From the NCBI GenBank assembly GCA_000431135.1, contig HF987771.1:1-21402 (forward strand): a DNA stretch of 21,402 nt, given 5' to 3'. Shown piece after piece: positions 1-6,831 of the stretch (position 1 is its first letter; every line of letters begins with the position of its first letter). The notes beneath the pieces are model-generated. The model did no database searches and was not told the origin of the DNA. It saw only the letters and a list, made by a program, of their open reading frames with translations. A program made the position numbers and the translations under genes. This DNA comes from Clostridium sp. CAG:590 (GTDB taxonomy: Bacteria > Bacillota > Clostridia > Lachnospirales > Lachnospiraceae).

Positions 1-8
1 TGAATATT

Positions 9-38
9 TCGCACGTCCGTCTTATTCACGCTGTGCAA
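9..38 (-). terminator. Imperfect hairpin downstream of the chemoreceptor gene
   Basis: On the minus strand just after the chemoreceptor stop codon, TTGCAC can pair with GTGCGA (one G-U), with an inner CGT/ACG pairing and internal bulges. No T-run follows, so as a terminator it is weak. The ACGCTGTGC core also occurs in the perfect hairpin at 8009-8039, so this may be a decayed copy of the same terminator element. The rest of bases 1-50 holds nothing else recognisable. Confidence 0.35.
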
Positions 39-50
39 GGGTAAAAATAT

Positions 51-1748
51 TTAATCTTCGAGGTGGAATGTTCCCATAGTTTCTGCTATTCCATAAGCCA
101 CCTTCTTTAGTTCTTCTGCAGATGCCGTTACGTCATTGAAGCTATCCGCAACCTCCGTTGTTGCTGCAGATGTCTCTTCCGTATTCGCTGCATTTTCCTC
201 GGCAATGGCAGATAGATTCTCTACTACATCAATGATTTCCTCTTTGGCATCATTCAGACGTGCACTCTTTTGTTCAATCGATGTGATTGCCTGAATAGAT
301 GTCTCGATACCACGGATAACATCCTGAACGATCCGTTCCGTCTGTTCAACATGTTTGCTCTGTTCCATAATAATATCATGTACTTTTTCCATCGTCTCAA
401 CAGCCATATCCGAATCATTGATCAATTCACTTACCATGCCGGCAATCGAGTCAGTTGATTCTCCTGTCTGCTCAGCCAAATGCTGAATCTCATTTGCAAC
501 AACTGCAAATCCTCTGCCTTGTTCTCCTGCTCTGGCCGCCTCAATTGACGCGTTCAGTGAAAGCAGGCTTGTCTCTTCTGAAATATTACTAATAATATTA
601 GTTGCCTCTTTAATCCTCTGAGAAGATTCATTCGTACGGTGCGTCTGATCATTGATCTGGCCAACAGACTGCATAACCTCTTCGTTGATCGACTTCAACT
701 TGATCAAAGATGCCGTTGCCTGATCACTTGCCTGACGCATTGCCTTGGCATTCTCATTCAGACGTTCAATCTCTTCATTCGTAGATGCTAACATATCTCC
801 CATAAGTGCAACATTCTCTGTTGCCCGTTGTGCATCCTTTGCCTGGGAATTGGCACCCTCTGCAATATCATTTACCGCACGATCCACACCACCGACAGTA
901 GTCAGTGTATTCTGCGCATTACTATCAAGACTCTCTGCCGAACCTATTAAAGTCTGTGTATGATTATTCACATCTTCAATAATATAACGCAACTCATTCT
1001 TCATGCTTTCAACTGCCCGGCACAAATCTCCGGTAACATCTTGCTTTTGTAAATACTTAGCTGGAACTTCTATCATCAGATGTCCTGCTGCAACTTCCTT
1101 TACCGCCTTTGTTCCTGCTTCAATGCCGGCACTCATTGAATACGCTGCAAGTATACTTGTGATCGTAAATACAACCAGAAGTACAATTATAAGAATTACC
1201 AATACCCTTACAATCGAATTATATGTTAAATTAGCGACCTTCGCAGATTCCCCTGCAAAAACAAGGCCAACCACTTCATCACTGTCATTCTGAAATACCG
1301 GTACATAATAGCCATAATAATCTTGTCCATCTACAGATACCTTTTGTGAAAATACAGGCTTCCCGTCTTTCAAAACCTTCTCAACAATTGCGTCACTAAC
1401 CTCTGATCCGATCACCCGTTCACCATTCTTATCTACAATAGACGTAACCACACGGCGCGTTCCATAGCAGAACATCACATCCACCCCGGATTCATCATGA
1501 ATGGAATCCACCAGGTCTTCCGATTTGGAAATATTATAGGCACCTTTCCATATCTGACCGTCATCCGCCTCCATATAATCACCCGAATTCTGATCATATG
1601 CCGCTTTGTATGCTGTAGCCACCCCCTTTAAAGTATTCTCCACATCCTCTACCATCTGTTTACGTATTGTCGTACCTGTAAACAGAAAAATCAAAATCCC
1701 CATTGTCAGTAAAGGAAAGAGAGCTAATGCTAACATCTTCTTCTTCAT
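51..1748 (-). CDS. Methyl-accepting chemotaxis protein with extracellular Cache-type sensor
   Basis: A transmembrane chemoreceptor of 565 aa that should signal to CheW/CheA. An N-terminal TM (about residues 4-26) is followed by an extracellular segment (about 40-175) resembling a single Cache domain (SGVDVMFCYGTRR, then YYGYYVPVFQN near its end). A second TM lies at about 181-207, then a HAMP domain and a long cytoplasmic coiled coil. The conserved hairpin tip is visible (EAARAGEQGRGFAVVANEI, about residue 400). There is no C-terminal CheR-docking pentapeptide. The start is placed at the ATG at 1748 (MKKKML), because GGAGGA lies 7 nt upstream; an in-frame ATG at 1763 has no ribosome site. The gene is divergent from the BMP lipoprotein at 1974, with a 225-bp shared intergenic region. 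The ligand is unknown. Confidence 0.95.
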   Translation of the reverse strand: MKKKMLALALFPLLTMGILIFLFTGTTIRKQMVEDVENTLKGVATAYKAAYDQNSGDYMEADDGQIWKGAYNISKSEDLVDSIHDESGVDVMFCYGTRRVVTSIVDKNGERVIGSEVSDAIVEKVLKDGKPVFSQKVSVDGQDYYGYYVPVFQNDSDEVVGLVFAGESAKVANLTYNSIVRVLVILIIVLLVVFTITSILAAYSMSAGIEAGTKAVKEVAAGHLMIEVPAKYLQKQDVTGDLCRAVESMKNELRYIIEDVNNHTQTLIGSAESLDSNAQNTLTTVGGVDRAVNDIAEGANSQAKDAQRATENVALMGDMLASTNEEIERLNENAKAMRQASDQATASLIKLKSINEEVMQSVGQINDQTHRTNESSQRIKEATNIISNISEETSLLSLNASIEAARAGEQGRGFAVVANEIQHLAEQTGESTDSIAGMVSELINDSDMAVETMEKVHDIIMEQSKHVEQTERIVQDVIRGIETSIQAITSIEQKSARLNDAKEEIIDVVENLSAIAEENAANTEETSAATTEVADSFNDVTASAEELKKVAYGIAETMGTFHLED

Positions 1749-1846
1749 AAGCACATCCTCCATCTGTCTCCATTATCATTTTGTCTTACTCATTGACATT
1801 TCTCTTATTGTAACACGATTTTTTATAAAAAACCATCTAAAATCAA

Positions 1847-1882
1847 TCTTTAAAGCCAAGTGATTTCTTTAAAGCCAAGTGA
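1847..1882. repeat. 17-bp direct repeat (operator candidate) upstream of BMP promoter
   Basis: TCTTTAAAGCCAAGTGA occurs twice, at 1847-1863 and 1866-1882, identical over 17 bp with a 2-bp gap (19-bp period). The second copy ends 4 bp before the -35 box of the BMP lipoprotein promoter. Each copy contains the palindrome CTTTAAAG. Position and perfect duplication suggest a binding site for a regulator of the divergent chemoreceptor/BMP pair. Confidence 0.6.
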
Positions 1883-1886
1883 GTTT

Positions 1887-1915
1887 TTGACAAATTGTAC
1901 AATAATTGGTAAAAT
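1887..1915 (+). promoter_or_regulatory. Sigma-A promoter for the BMP lipoprotein
   Basis: TTGACA (1887-1892), 17-bp spacer, TAAAAT (1910-1915). The predicted start is near 1922, giving a leader of about 50 nt to the ATG at 1974. Confidence 0.75.
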
Positions 1916-1973
1916 ATTTGGTAACAATGTCATGTTTTTTGTTTTTTATACTATATTTCAGGAGGATACATGT

Positions 1974-3260
1974 ATGCAGAAATATCATTTTCGCAGAATA
2001 TTCAGCCTTGCAGCCTGCCTCATTTGCTGTCTGGGTTCATTAACCGGTTGCGGTAAATCCACCGTTGCTTATGATGATGTAATCACAAACGAAGGGTACG
2101 ACCTTCACAAAGAAGATGTGCAGGAAGATTCTGCCTCTTACATCGGAAACCCAATTGCCAAAGAAGATCTTAAAGTCGGTGTTATCCATTTGACAGATCC
2201 AGCCGAAGGTAGCGGATATACTTATACACATGATCTTGGTATTCAGGGAATGCAGGATAATCTTGGTTTATCTTCCGATCAGATTATTCGTAAAATCAAT
2301 GTCGATGACAGCGACGAAACGGCTACCCGTAAGGCAATTCAGGAATGCATTGATGAAGGTTGTCAGATCATTTTTACCACAAGCTGGGGATACATGAACA
2401 CCACCGCAGAGATGGCAGAAGAGAATCCGGATGTATTCTTTGCCCATGGCACCGGCCATATGTCCAATGGAAAGAATTTCACGAATTATTTCGGTCGCAT
2501 CTACCAGGCCCGGTACTTATCCGGCATTGCAGCCGGTCGTAAGACAAAATCAAACAAGATCGGTTATGTTGCTGCCCAGGATATTAACAACTCTGAAGTA
2601 ACCGGCGGTATTGATGCATTTGCACTCGGTGTATATTCCGTTAATCCGGATGCGAAGATCTATGTCCGGATCACCAACAGCTGGTTTGATATGGAAAAGG
2701 AAGAACAATATGCAAAAGACCTGATTGATGCAGGCTGTGATGTACTTGCACAACATTGTGATACGTCATTTCCGCAACAGGTTGCTGCGGCAAATAATGT
2801 ATGGGGAATCGGATACAACTCCGACATGAGCAAGGATACACCGAATGCTACCCTTTGCAGCGTCATCTGGAATTGGTCCGCTTATTACACACAGACTGTA
2901 CAAAATGTAATCGATGGCAAATGGACCGGCGAGAATTATTACGGCGGTATGAAAGAGGGATTAGTTGATATTACCGGACTTTCTGATACTCTCAATGACA
3001 ATGAGACCATTTCCCTGATTAATGAAGCCCGTGCCAACATCCTGAATGGTTCGTTTAACGTATTTGACGGAGAGATTGAAACAAATACCGGCGACATCAT
3101 CGGCAAAAAGAATGCAACGCTTGACGATTCAACCATCACCGGAGGAATCAATTGGTACTTCAAGACGGTTTCTGTATTAAATGATGACGGTTCTCTTACA
3201 GATGGAAGTGAACTGCTCTCTACCGATACAACTTCCGATGAAGAAACCGGCGAAGAATAG
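1974..3260 (+). CDS. BMP-family (PF02608-like) substrate-binding lipoprotein
   Basis: A 428-aa exported lipoprotein: basic N-terminus, hydrophobic stretch and lipobox LTGC with the lipidated Cys at residue 26. The mature part reads as a BMP-family (basic membrane protein, PnrA/Med-like) type-I periplasmic binding fold, including KVGVIHLTDP, a GIQGM helix, EEGCQIIFTTSWGY-type strand/helix repeats, YLSGIAAG and GIGYNSD. Known family members bind nucleosides or purines, but the ligand here cannot be read from the sequence. The start is the ATG at 1974, because GGAGG sits 8 nt upstream and the lipobox follows at the right distance; the longer open frame back to 1860 would spoil the signal peptide. 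The C-terminal tail is acidic and Ser/Thr-rich. No ABC ATPase or permease gene adjoins it; the neighbour is a divergent chemoreceptor. A paralogue lies at 12095-13291. Confidence 0.9.
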   Translation: MQKYHFRRIFSLAACLICCLGSLTGCGKSTVAYDDVITNEGYDLHKEDVQEDSASYIGNPIAKEDLKVGVIHLTDPAEGSGYTYTHDLGIQGMQDNLGLSSDQIIRKINVDDSDETATRKAIQECIDEGCQIIFTTSWGYMNTTAEMAEENPDVFFAHGTGHMSNGKNFTNYFGRIYQARYLSGIAAGRKTKSNKIGYVAAQDINNSEVTGGIDAFALGVYSVNPDAKIYVRITNSWFDMEKEEQYAKDLIDAGCDVLAQHCDTSFPQQVAAANNVWGIGYNSDMSKDTPNATLCSVIWNWSAYYTQTVQNVIDGKWTGENYYGGMKEGLVDITGLSDTLNDNETISLINEARANILNGSFNVFDGEIETNTGDIIGKKNATLDDSTITGGINWYFKTVSVLNDDGSLTDGSELLSTDTTSDEETGEE

Positions 3261-3318
3261 GCATTATCATATTTTATATGTTTCACCACATTCTTCCTGA
3301 CAGATTATAAACCATACA

Positions 3319-3360
3319 AAAATGACGAGATATCAGTCAACGCTGATATCTCGTCATTTT
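3319..3360. terminator. Bidirectional intrinsic terminator
   Basis: Perfect 18-bp inverted repeat: arms at 3319-3336 and 3343-3360, with a 6-nt loop. The arms begin with AAAA and end with TTTT, so it can terminate both the BMP gene (+) and the convergent thioesterase gene (-). Confidence 0.9.
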
Positions 3361-3388
3361 ATGTATAGCCTTTCATTATTCACCTCTA

Positions 3389-3835
3389 TTATACACCCGA
3401 TGAAACATCATATAATTCCACTCCAACTAACTCAGTCATCCGGTTATAAAGCTCCGGATATTCCTTCTTCAACCGGATCGGTTTGAAATCAAGATCCACA
3501 AAACAATGTGAACTTGCCGCTTCATTATGCAGCACCGAAAAGTCCTCCGAGTAAATACGATAGCTCATTTCGTACTTGACACCATGCATGCGTTCGACCT
3601 TCGGAACAATGCATATCGTCTCTCCAAAACGTGCAGGATTCTTGTAATTGCAACTGACCGACAATACCGGAACCATAATTCCGCTTTGTTCCATCTTTGC
3701 ATAATCAAATCCTATCTGCCGCATAAAATCCATTCGGCATTCCTCTAAGTAACGGATATAATTCGAATGGTGCACCACCTGCATTTTATCCGTTTCATAA
3801 TAGTTGATCTCTCGTTTGAACACCTGATATTTCAT
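3389..3835 (-). CDS. Acyl-CoA thioesterase, 4HBT hot-dog fold (YbgC/FadM-like)
   Basis: A 148-aa cytosolic protein of 4-hydroxybenzoyl-CoA thioesterase type, expected to hydrolyse acyl-CoA thioesters. The family motif near the N-terminus is visible as YYETDKMQVVHHSNYIRYLEE, in which Asp16 is the expected catalytic carboxylate and the following helix is the hot-dog 'sausage'. Length fits the family (130-150 aa). The start is the ATG at 3835, one base after the stop codon of the upstream coiled-coil gene, with GGAG 7 nt before it inside the upstream gene's last codons; a longer frame starting at 3868 would overlap that gene and lack the family's N-terminus. The spacing implies translational coupling with the coiled-coil gene. 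The substrate is not predictable. Confidence 0.85.
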   Translation of the reverse strand: MKYQVFKREINYYETDKMQVVHHSNYIRYLEECRMDFMRQIGFDYAKMEQSGIMVPVLSVSCNYKNPARFGETICIVPKVERMHGVKYEMSYRIYSEDFSVLHNEAASSHCFVDLDFKPIRLKKEYPELYNRMTELVGVELYDVSSGV

Positions 3836-3836
3836 A

Positions 3837-5336
3837 TTAGAACTCCATGATCTCAAAATCTTCATCAAACTTCATGGTAGCCTGAACATATTCCTGTCCC
3901 TTTTCATCTACCTTTACGTCCTGATCTGTCGCCTTGTTTCCATCCGTTGCTTTGTCTGTATCCGCCGCCTTAGGCTGTGTCTTTTCCTTTTTCACAACAG
4001 GCGCCTTCTTATCTGTCGGTGCGTGTTGTTCTGCCTCCTGTGCAGCCGCCGCTTTATCCTCTACCGCCTTGCTGATCAAGCCTCTATATCGTGGATCAGT
4101 TGTCACATTCTCCGCCATCTTGGCAATTCGTTCTGAAGGAACACTCGTGATTTTTTCTGACTTCTTAAAATGCGGAATCAACGGAAGTACATCGTCTGTT
4201 TGTGTCTGATTCTTCTCATCGGAATCCTTTTTCATCTGCTCTGTATGATGTGACGACTCCGGTTCCTCTGTCACTTCATCCTCTGCCTGATCTTCCTCAT
4301 CCACATACTCCGTCTGATATTCTCCGTCTTCTTCCGGAGCTTCCTCGTCTACATACTCGATCTCGTATTCTTCACCTTCCTCTAATTCATCCTCTGTGAC
4401 ATAGACAACTTCATACTCGTCTTCATCCGTCTCTGCCGGCTGTTGTGCGGCTGCATTCTGTGCTGCTTGTGCTGCGGTTGATAATGCCTCTTTTTCTTTT
4501 TGAATCTGTGAAACTTTCAGTGCCAGCGCATCTCTTTCTGCCATCATATTAGCAAGTGCTGCCTCTGCCTGTGCAGACTTCATTTCTGCCGCAAGTGCCT
4601 GATTTGCAGCCTGCTCTGCTTTCTCTTCCGCTACGCGTGCCCGTTCTTCCTGCAACTGCTGGAAATCCATACTAAGTTGTACACTTCCATCATCATACTG
4701 ATCACTGCCAACATGATTTCTCATTCTGGCATTGTATAACTCATCGGATAATAAATGACCAATCTCAATAATCTGCTGACTGCGGTCTGCAACATCCATC
4801 TCCTGAAGTCCGTCCATCAGTTCCGCACGATTGGCAGCAATAATATTCATCTTCTGCTCCATATCCTGCAGAATATTCTGATAATCTGTCTGAATATTCT
4901 GATATGCCGTCTCGATTAATTCATTCACTTCGGTCAGCATCTCATCGGTATAGATCAGTGATGCTCCATATATCTCATTTGCATTGGAAAGGGCATCTCT
5001 CTCTTCCTCTGACAATTCCTCATAGTGGATCGGCGCTACATTCGTCGTACGCTTATTCACACGCATACGGCTCGCAGAATGCTCTGCCTCATATATGATC
5101 TTCTCTGCTTCCTTTTTGGCTTCATTGATGATCTTACCCTTCCGGTCATTCACCTCATGATAAGTCTTTAATTCAATCTCAATCTGTGACGCTAATTCTG
5201 TCAACAAAGACTGCACTTCATCTTTGTAGATTGTTACTTTTCCGGATGCCAGCGGTACCGGGGATGCCGTATTCAGAATACTTTGTAGCCGGTCAATAAT
5301 ATCTTTTGTTCTACTCTTCTCCGCAATCGTTGCCAT
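3837..5336 (-). CDS. Coiled-coil protein, V-ATPase subunit H/DivIVA-like, with acidic Tyr-rich repeats
   Basis: A 499-aa cytosolic protein with no signal or TM. Residues about 1-100 (DIIDRLQSILNTASPVPLAS, then INEAKKEAEKIIYEAEHSASRM) resemble a widespread clostridial family often labelled 'ATPase' or 'V-type ATPase subunit H-like', which is coiled coil and lacks nucleotide-binding motifs. Coiled coil continues through about residue 200 and again at 225-300 (Ala/Glu-rich heptads). Residues 307-354 form three 16-residue acidic repeats starting EYEVVY, EYEIEY and EYQTEY. The C-terminal third is Lys/Glu/Ala-rich and probably disordered. GGAGG lies 9 nt before the ATG. It is co-transcribed with the thioesterase, one base downstream. 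A role in envelope or division scaffolding is a guess from the fold. Confidence 0.75.
   Translation of the reverse strand: MATIAEKSRTKDIIDRLQSILNTASPVPLASGKVTIYKDEVQSLLTELASQIEIELKTYHEVNDRKGKIINEAKKEAEKIIYEAEHSASRMRVNKRTTNVAPIHYEELSEEERDALSNANEIYGASLIYTDEMLTEVNELIETAYQNIQTDYQNILQDMEQKMNIIAANRAELMDGLQEMDVADRSQQIIEIGHLLSDELYNARMRNHVGSDQYDDGSVQLSMDFQQLQEERARVAEEKAEQAANQALAAEMKSAQAEAALANMMAERDALALKVSQIQKEKEALSTAAQAAQNAAAQQPAETDEDEYEVVYVTEDELEEGEEYEIEYVDEEAPEEDGEYQTEYVDEEDQAEDEVTEEPESSHHTEQMKKDSDEKNQTQTDDVLPLIPHFKKSEKITSVPSERIAKMAENVTTDPRYRGLISKAVEDKAAAAQEAEQHAPTDKKAPVVKKEKTQPKAADTDKATDGNKATDQDVKVDEKGQEYVQATMKFDEDFEIMEF
4275..4418 (-). repeat. Three in-frame 48-bp/16-residue repeats
   Basis: Encodes residues 307-354 of the coiled-coil protein as three exact-length units: EYEVVYVTEDELEEGE, EYEIEYVDEEAPEEDG and EYQTEYVDEEDQAEDE. 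The consensus is EYxxxYVxEE followed by an acidic tail. Confidence 0.8.
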
Positions 5337-5395
5337 TGTACATTTCCTCCTGATTTTCTTAAGTACAAGGTCTTCCTCATTTACATATAATTGTA

Positions 5396-5424
5396 ATTAT
5401 AACAAAAGTATTACATTTTCGCAA
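5396..5424 (-). promoter_or_regulatory. Sigma-A promoter for the coiled-coil/thioesterase operon
   Basis: Minus strand: TTGCGA (5424-5419), 17-bp spacer, TATAAT (5401-5396) with an extended -10 TG. It lies between hydF and the coiled-coil gene, so that operon can be expressed independently of hydF. Confidence 0.8.
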
Positions 5425-5438
5425 TTTTTTTGTAATAT

Positions 5439-6617
5439 TTAGTGGAACGGTATACATTCAATGCTTCTTTGTAAAATTCCATTTATATAAGCGATCAGTG
5501 TTCCATAATTTGTAAACGGAACTCCCTGCGCATTTGCCGTATGCATCCGATACTGTACTTCCTTTTCATTCAGCATGCATCCCCCACAATGGATCACCAG
5601 ACGGTATTCTGTAAGATCTTCCGGAAATTCCGTTCCCGAACAAAATGTAAATGCCGGCTCTTTTCCGGTATATTGCCGGATCCACGCAGGAAGTTTCACA
5701 GTTCCAATATCTTCACATTGTCTGTGATGTGTACAACCCTCTGCAATCAAAATCCGGTCTCCATCAAGGATCTGTTCCAACATTTCTGCACCCTTTACCG
5801 CAGTATCCAGAAATCCTTTATATCGTGCCATCAAAATAGAAAATGATGTCAGATACACATCATCCGGCGTATCCTTTGCAACCTGTTTAAATGCCTGACT
5901 ATCCGTGATCACCATATACGGCTTCTGATGCAGGCGTTCTAATGTCTGTTTCAGTTCGGTGTCTCTTGTAATGACCGGCACTGCTCCTGCCTCCAATATG
6001 TCCCGTATCACCTGCTGCTGTGGTAAAATCAGCCGCCCTTTGGGTGCCGCCGAATCAATTGGAATGACCAGTACCACAAAATCCATCGGATGCAAAAGAT
6101 CTCCTACAATCTGAAATCTTGTGTCCTGTACCTGTATCCGATGTGCGATCATTTCCTTCAATTCCTGTATCCCTGTTCTTTGAGCTGCACTTACCCAGAC
6201 CATTTCCCCTTCCTGTTTCCGGCACAGATCCGCTTTATTATAAACCACAATATACGGAATCTTCCTTTTTTCTAGTGTATCCAGAAAATGCTCTTCTGTC
6301 TTAGTGACACCAATTGTCCCATCTACCACCAAAACAGCAATATCGATCTTACGAAGAACCTGCTTTGTCTTTTCAATCCGCAGGCTGCCAAGCTCTCCTT
6401 CATCATCCATTCCCGGTGTATCTATGATCATAACCGGACCTAACGGCAATAATTCCATCGCCTTGTAAACCGGATCCGTTGTAGTTCCTTTCTGTTCTGA
6501 CACAACTGCCAGATTCTGCCCTGTTATTGCATTTACCAGACTGGACTTGCCTGCATTTCTTTTTCCAAAAAAACCGATCTGTATCCGATTCCCTGCCGGT
6601 GTATCATTTAATCCCAT
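5439..6617 (-). CDS. hydF: [FeFe]-hydrogenase maturation GTPase HydF
   Basis: A 392-aa protein that acts as the scaffold on which the 2Fe subcluster of [FeFe] hydrogenase is assembled, with HydE and HydG, before transfer to the hydrogenase. GTPase motifs: G1 GKRNAGKS (18-25), G2 Thr around 45-47, G3 DTPG (66-69), G4 NKAD (127-130). The C-terminal iron-sulfur motif is complete: Cys295-x-His297, 45 residues, His343-Cys344-x-x-Cys347, matching the known CxH-x(44-53)-HCxxC pattern. Length is normal. GGAGG lies 9-10 nt before the ATG at 6617. hydE, hydG and the hydrogenase are not in the window, so maturation genes are dispersed in this genome. The gene is divergent from the C39-fold gene. Confidence 0.97.
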   Translation of the reverse strand: MGLNDTPAGNRIQIGFFGKRNAGKSSLVNAITGQNLAVVSEQKGTTTDPVYKAMELLPLGPVMIIDTPGMDDEGELGSLRIEKTKQVLRKIDIAVLVVDGTIGVTKTEEHFLDTLEKRKIPYIVVYNKADLCRKQEGEMVWVSAAQRTGIQELKEMIAHRIQVQDTRFQIVGDLLHPMDFVVLVIPIDSAAPKGRLILPQQQVIRDILEAGAVPVITRDTELKQTLERLHQKPYMVITDSQAFKQVAKDTPDDVYLTSFSILMARYKGFLDTAVKGAEMLEQILDGDRILIAEGCTHHRQCEDIGTVKLPAWIRQYTGKEPAFTFCSGTEFPEDLTEYRLVIHCGGCMLNEKEVQYRMHTANAQGVPFTNYGTLIAYINGILQRSIECIPFH

Positions 6618-6649
6618 GCACGTTTCCTCCTGTTATTCTGACTAAATAC

Positions 6650-6679
6650 ATGATATACCCCCATATTGAATCTGTGCAA
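6650..6679 (-). promoter_or_regulatory. Possible hydF promoter
   Basis: Minus strand: TTGCAC (6679-6674), 18-bp spacer, TATCAT (6655-6650). It is an imperfect match, but the only good -35 in the interval upstream of hydF. Confidence 0.4.
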
Positions 6680-6733
6680 CAGGAAAACTTCGGAATTTTT
6701 TGAGAAATTTTATGGTTTTTATTAATAGTTTCA

Positions 6734-6742
6734 TGCTATAAT
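6734..6742 (+). promoter_or_regulatory. Extended -10 promoter for the C39-fold protein gene
   Basis: TGCTATAAT is a perfect extended -10 without a clear -35. The predicted start near 6749 gives a leader of about 80 nt. A second TGTTATAAT at 6802-6810 would start the RNA right at the ribosome site, so is less likely. Confidence 0.5.
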
Positions 6743-6831
6743 AAATAAGTGTACATAATATACGATTTTATTTGTGCACATTTATAAGAGCATATTTACA
6801 TTGTTATAATAATACACAAGGTGGGATGAAC

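Noticed and set aside
1606..1863. Plus-strand open frame of 85 aa overlapping the start of the chemoreceptor and the direct repeat
   Set aside because: Overlaps a confident gene antisense, no ribosome site, and would run through the BMP promoter region.
3934..4209. Plus-strand open frame of 91 aa opposite the coiled-coil gene
   Set aside because: Antisense shadow of the Ala/Lys-rich C-terminal region; no ribosome site and no protein-like features.
3389..6617. hydF, coiled-coil and thioesterase genes as one operon with a joint hydrogenase role
   Set aside because: A strong promoter lies between hydF and the coiled-coil gene, and nothing in the latter two relates to hydrogenase assembly.
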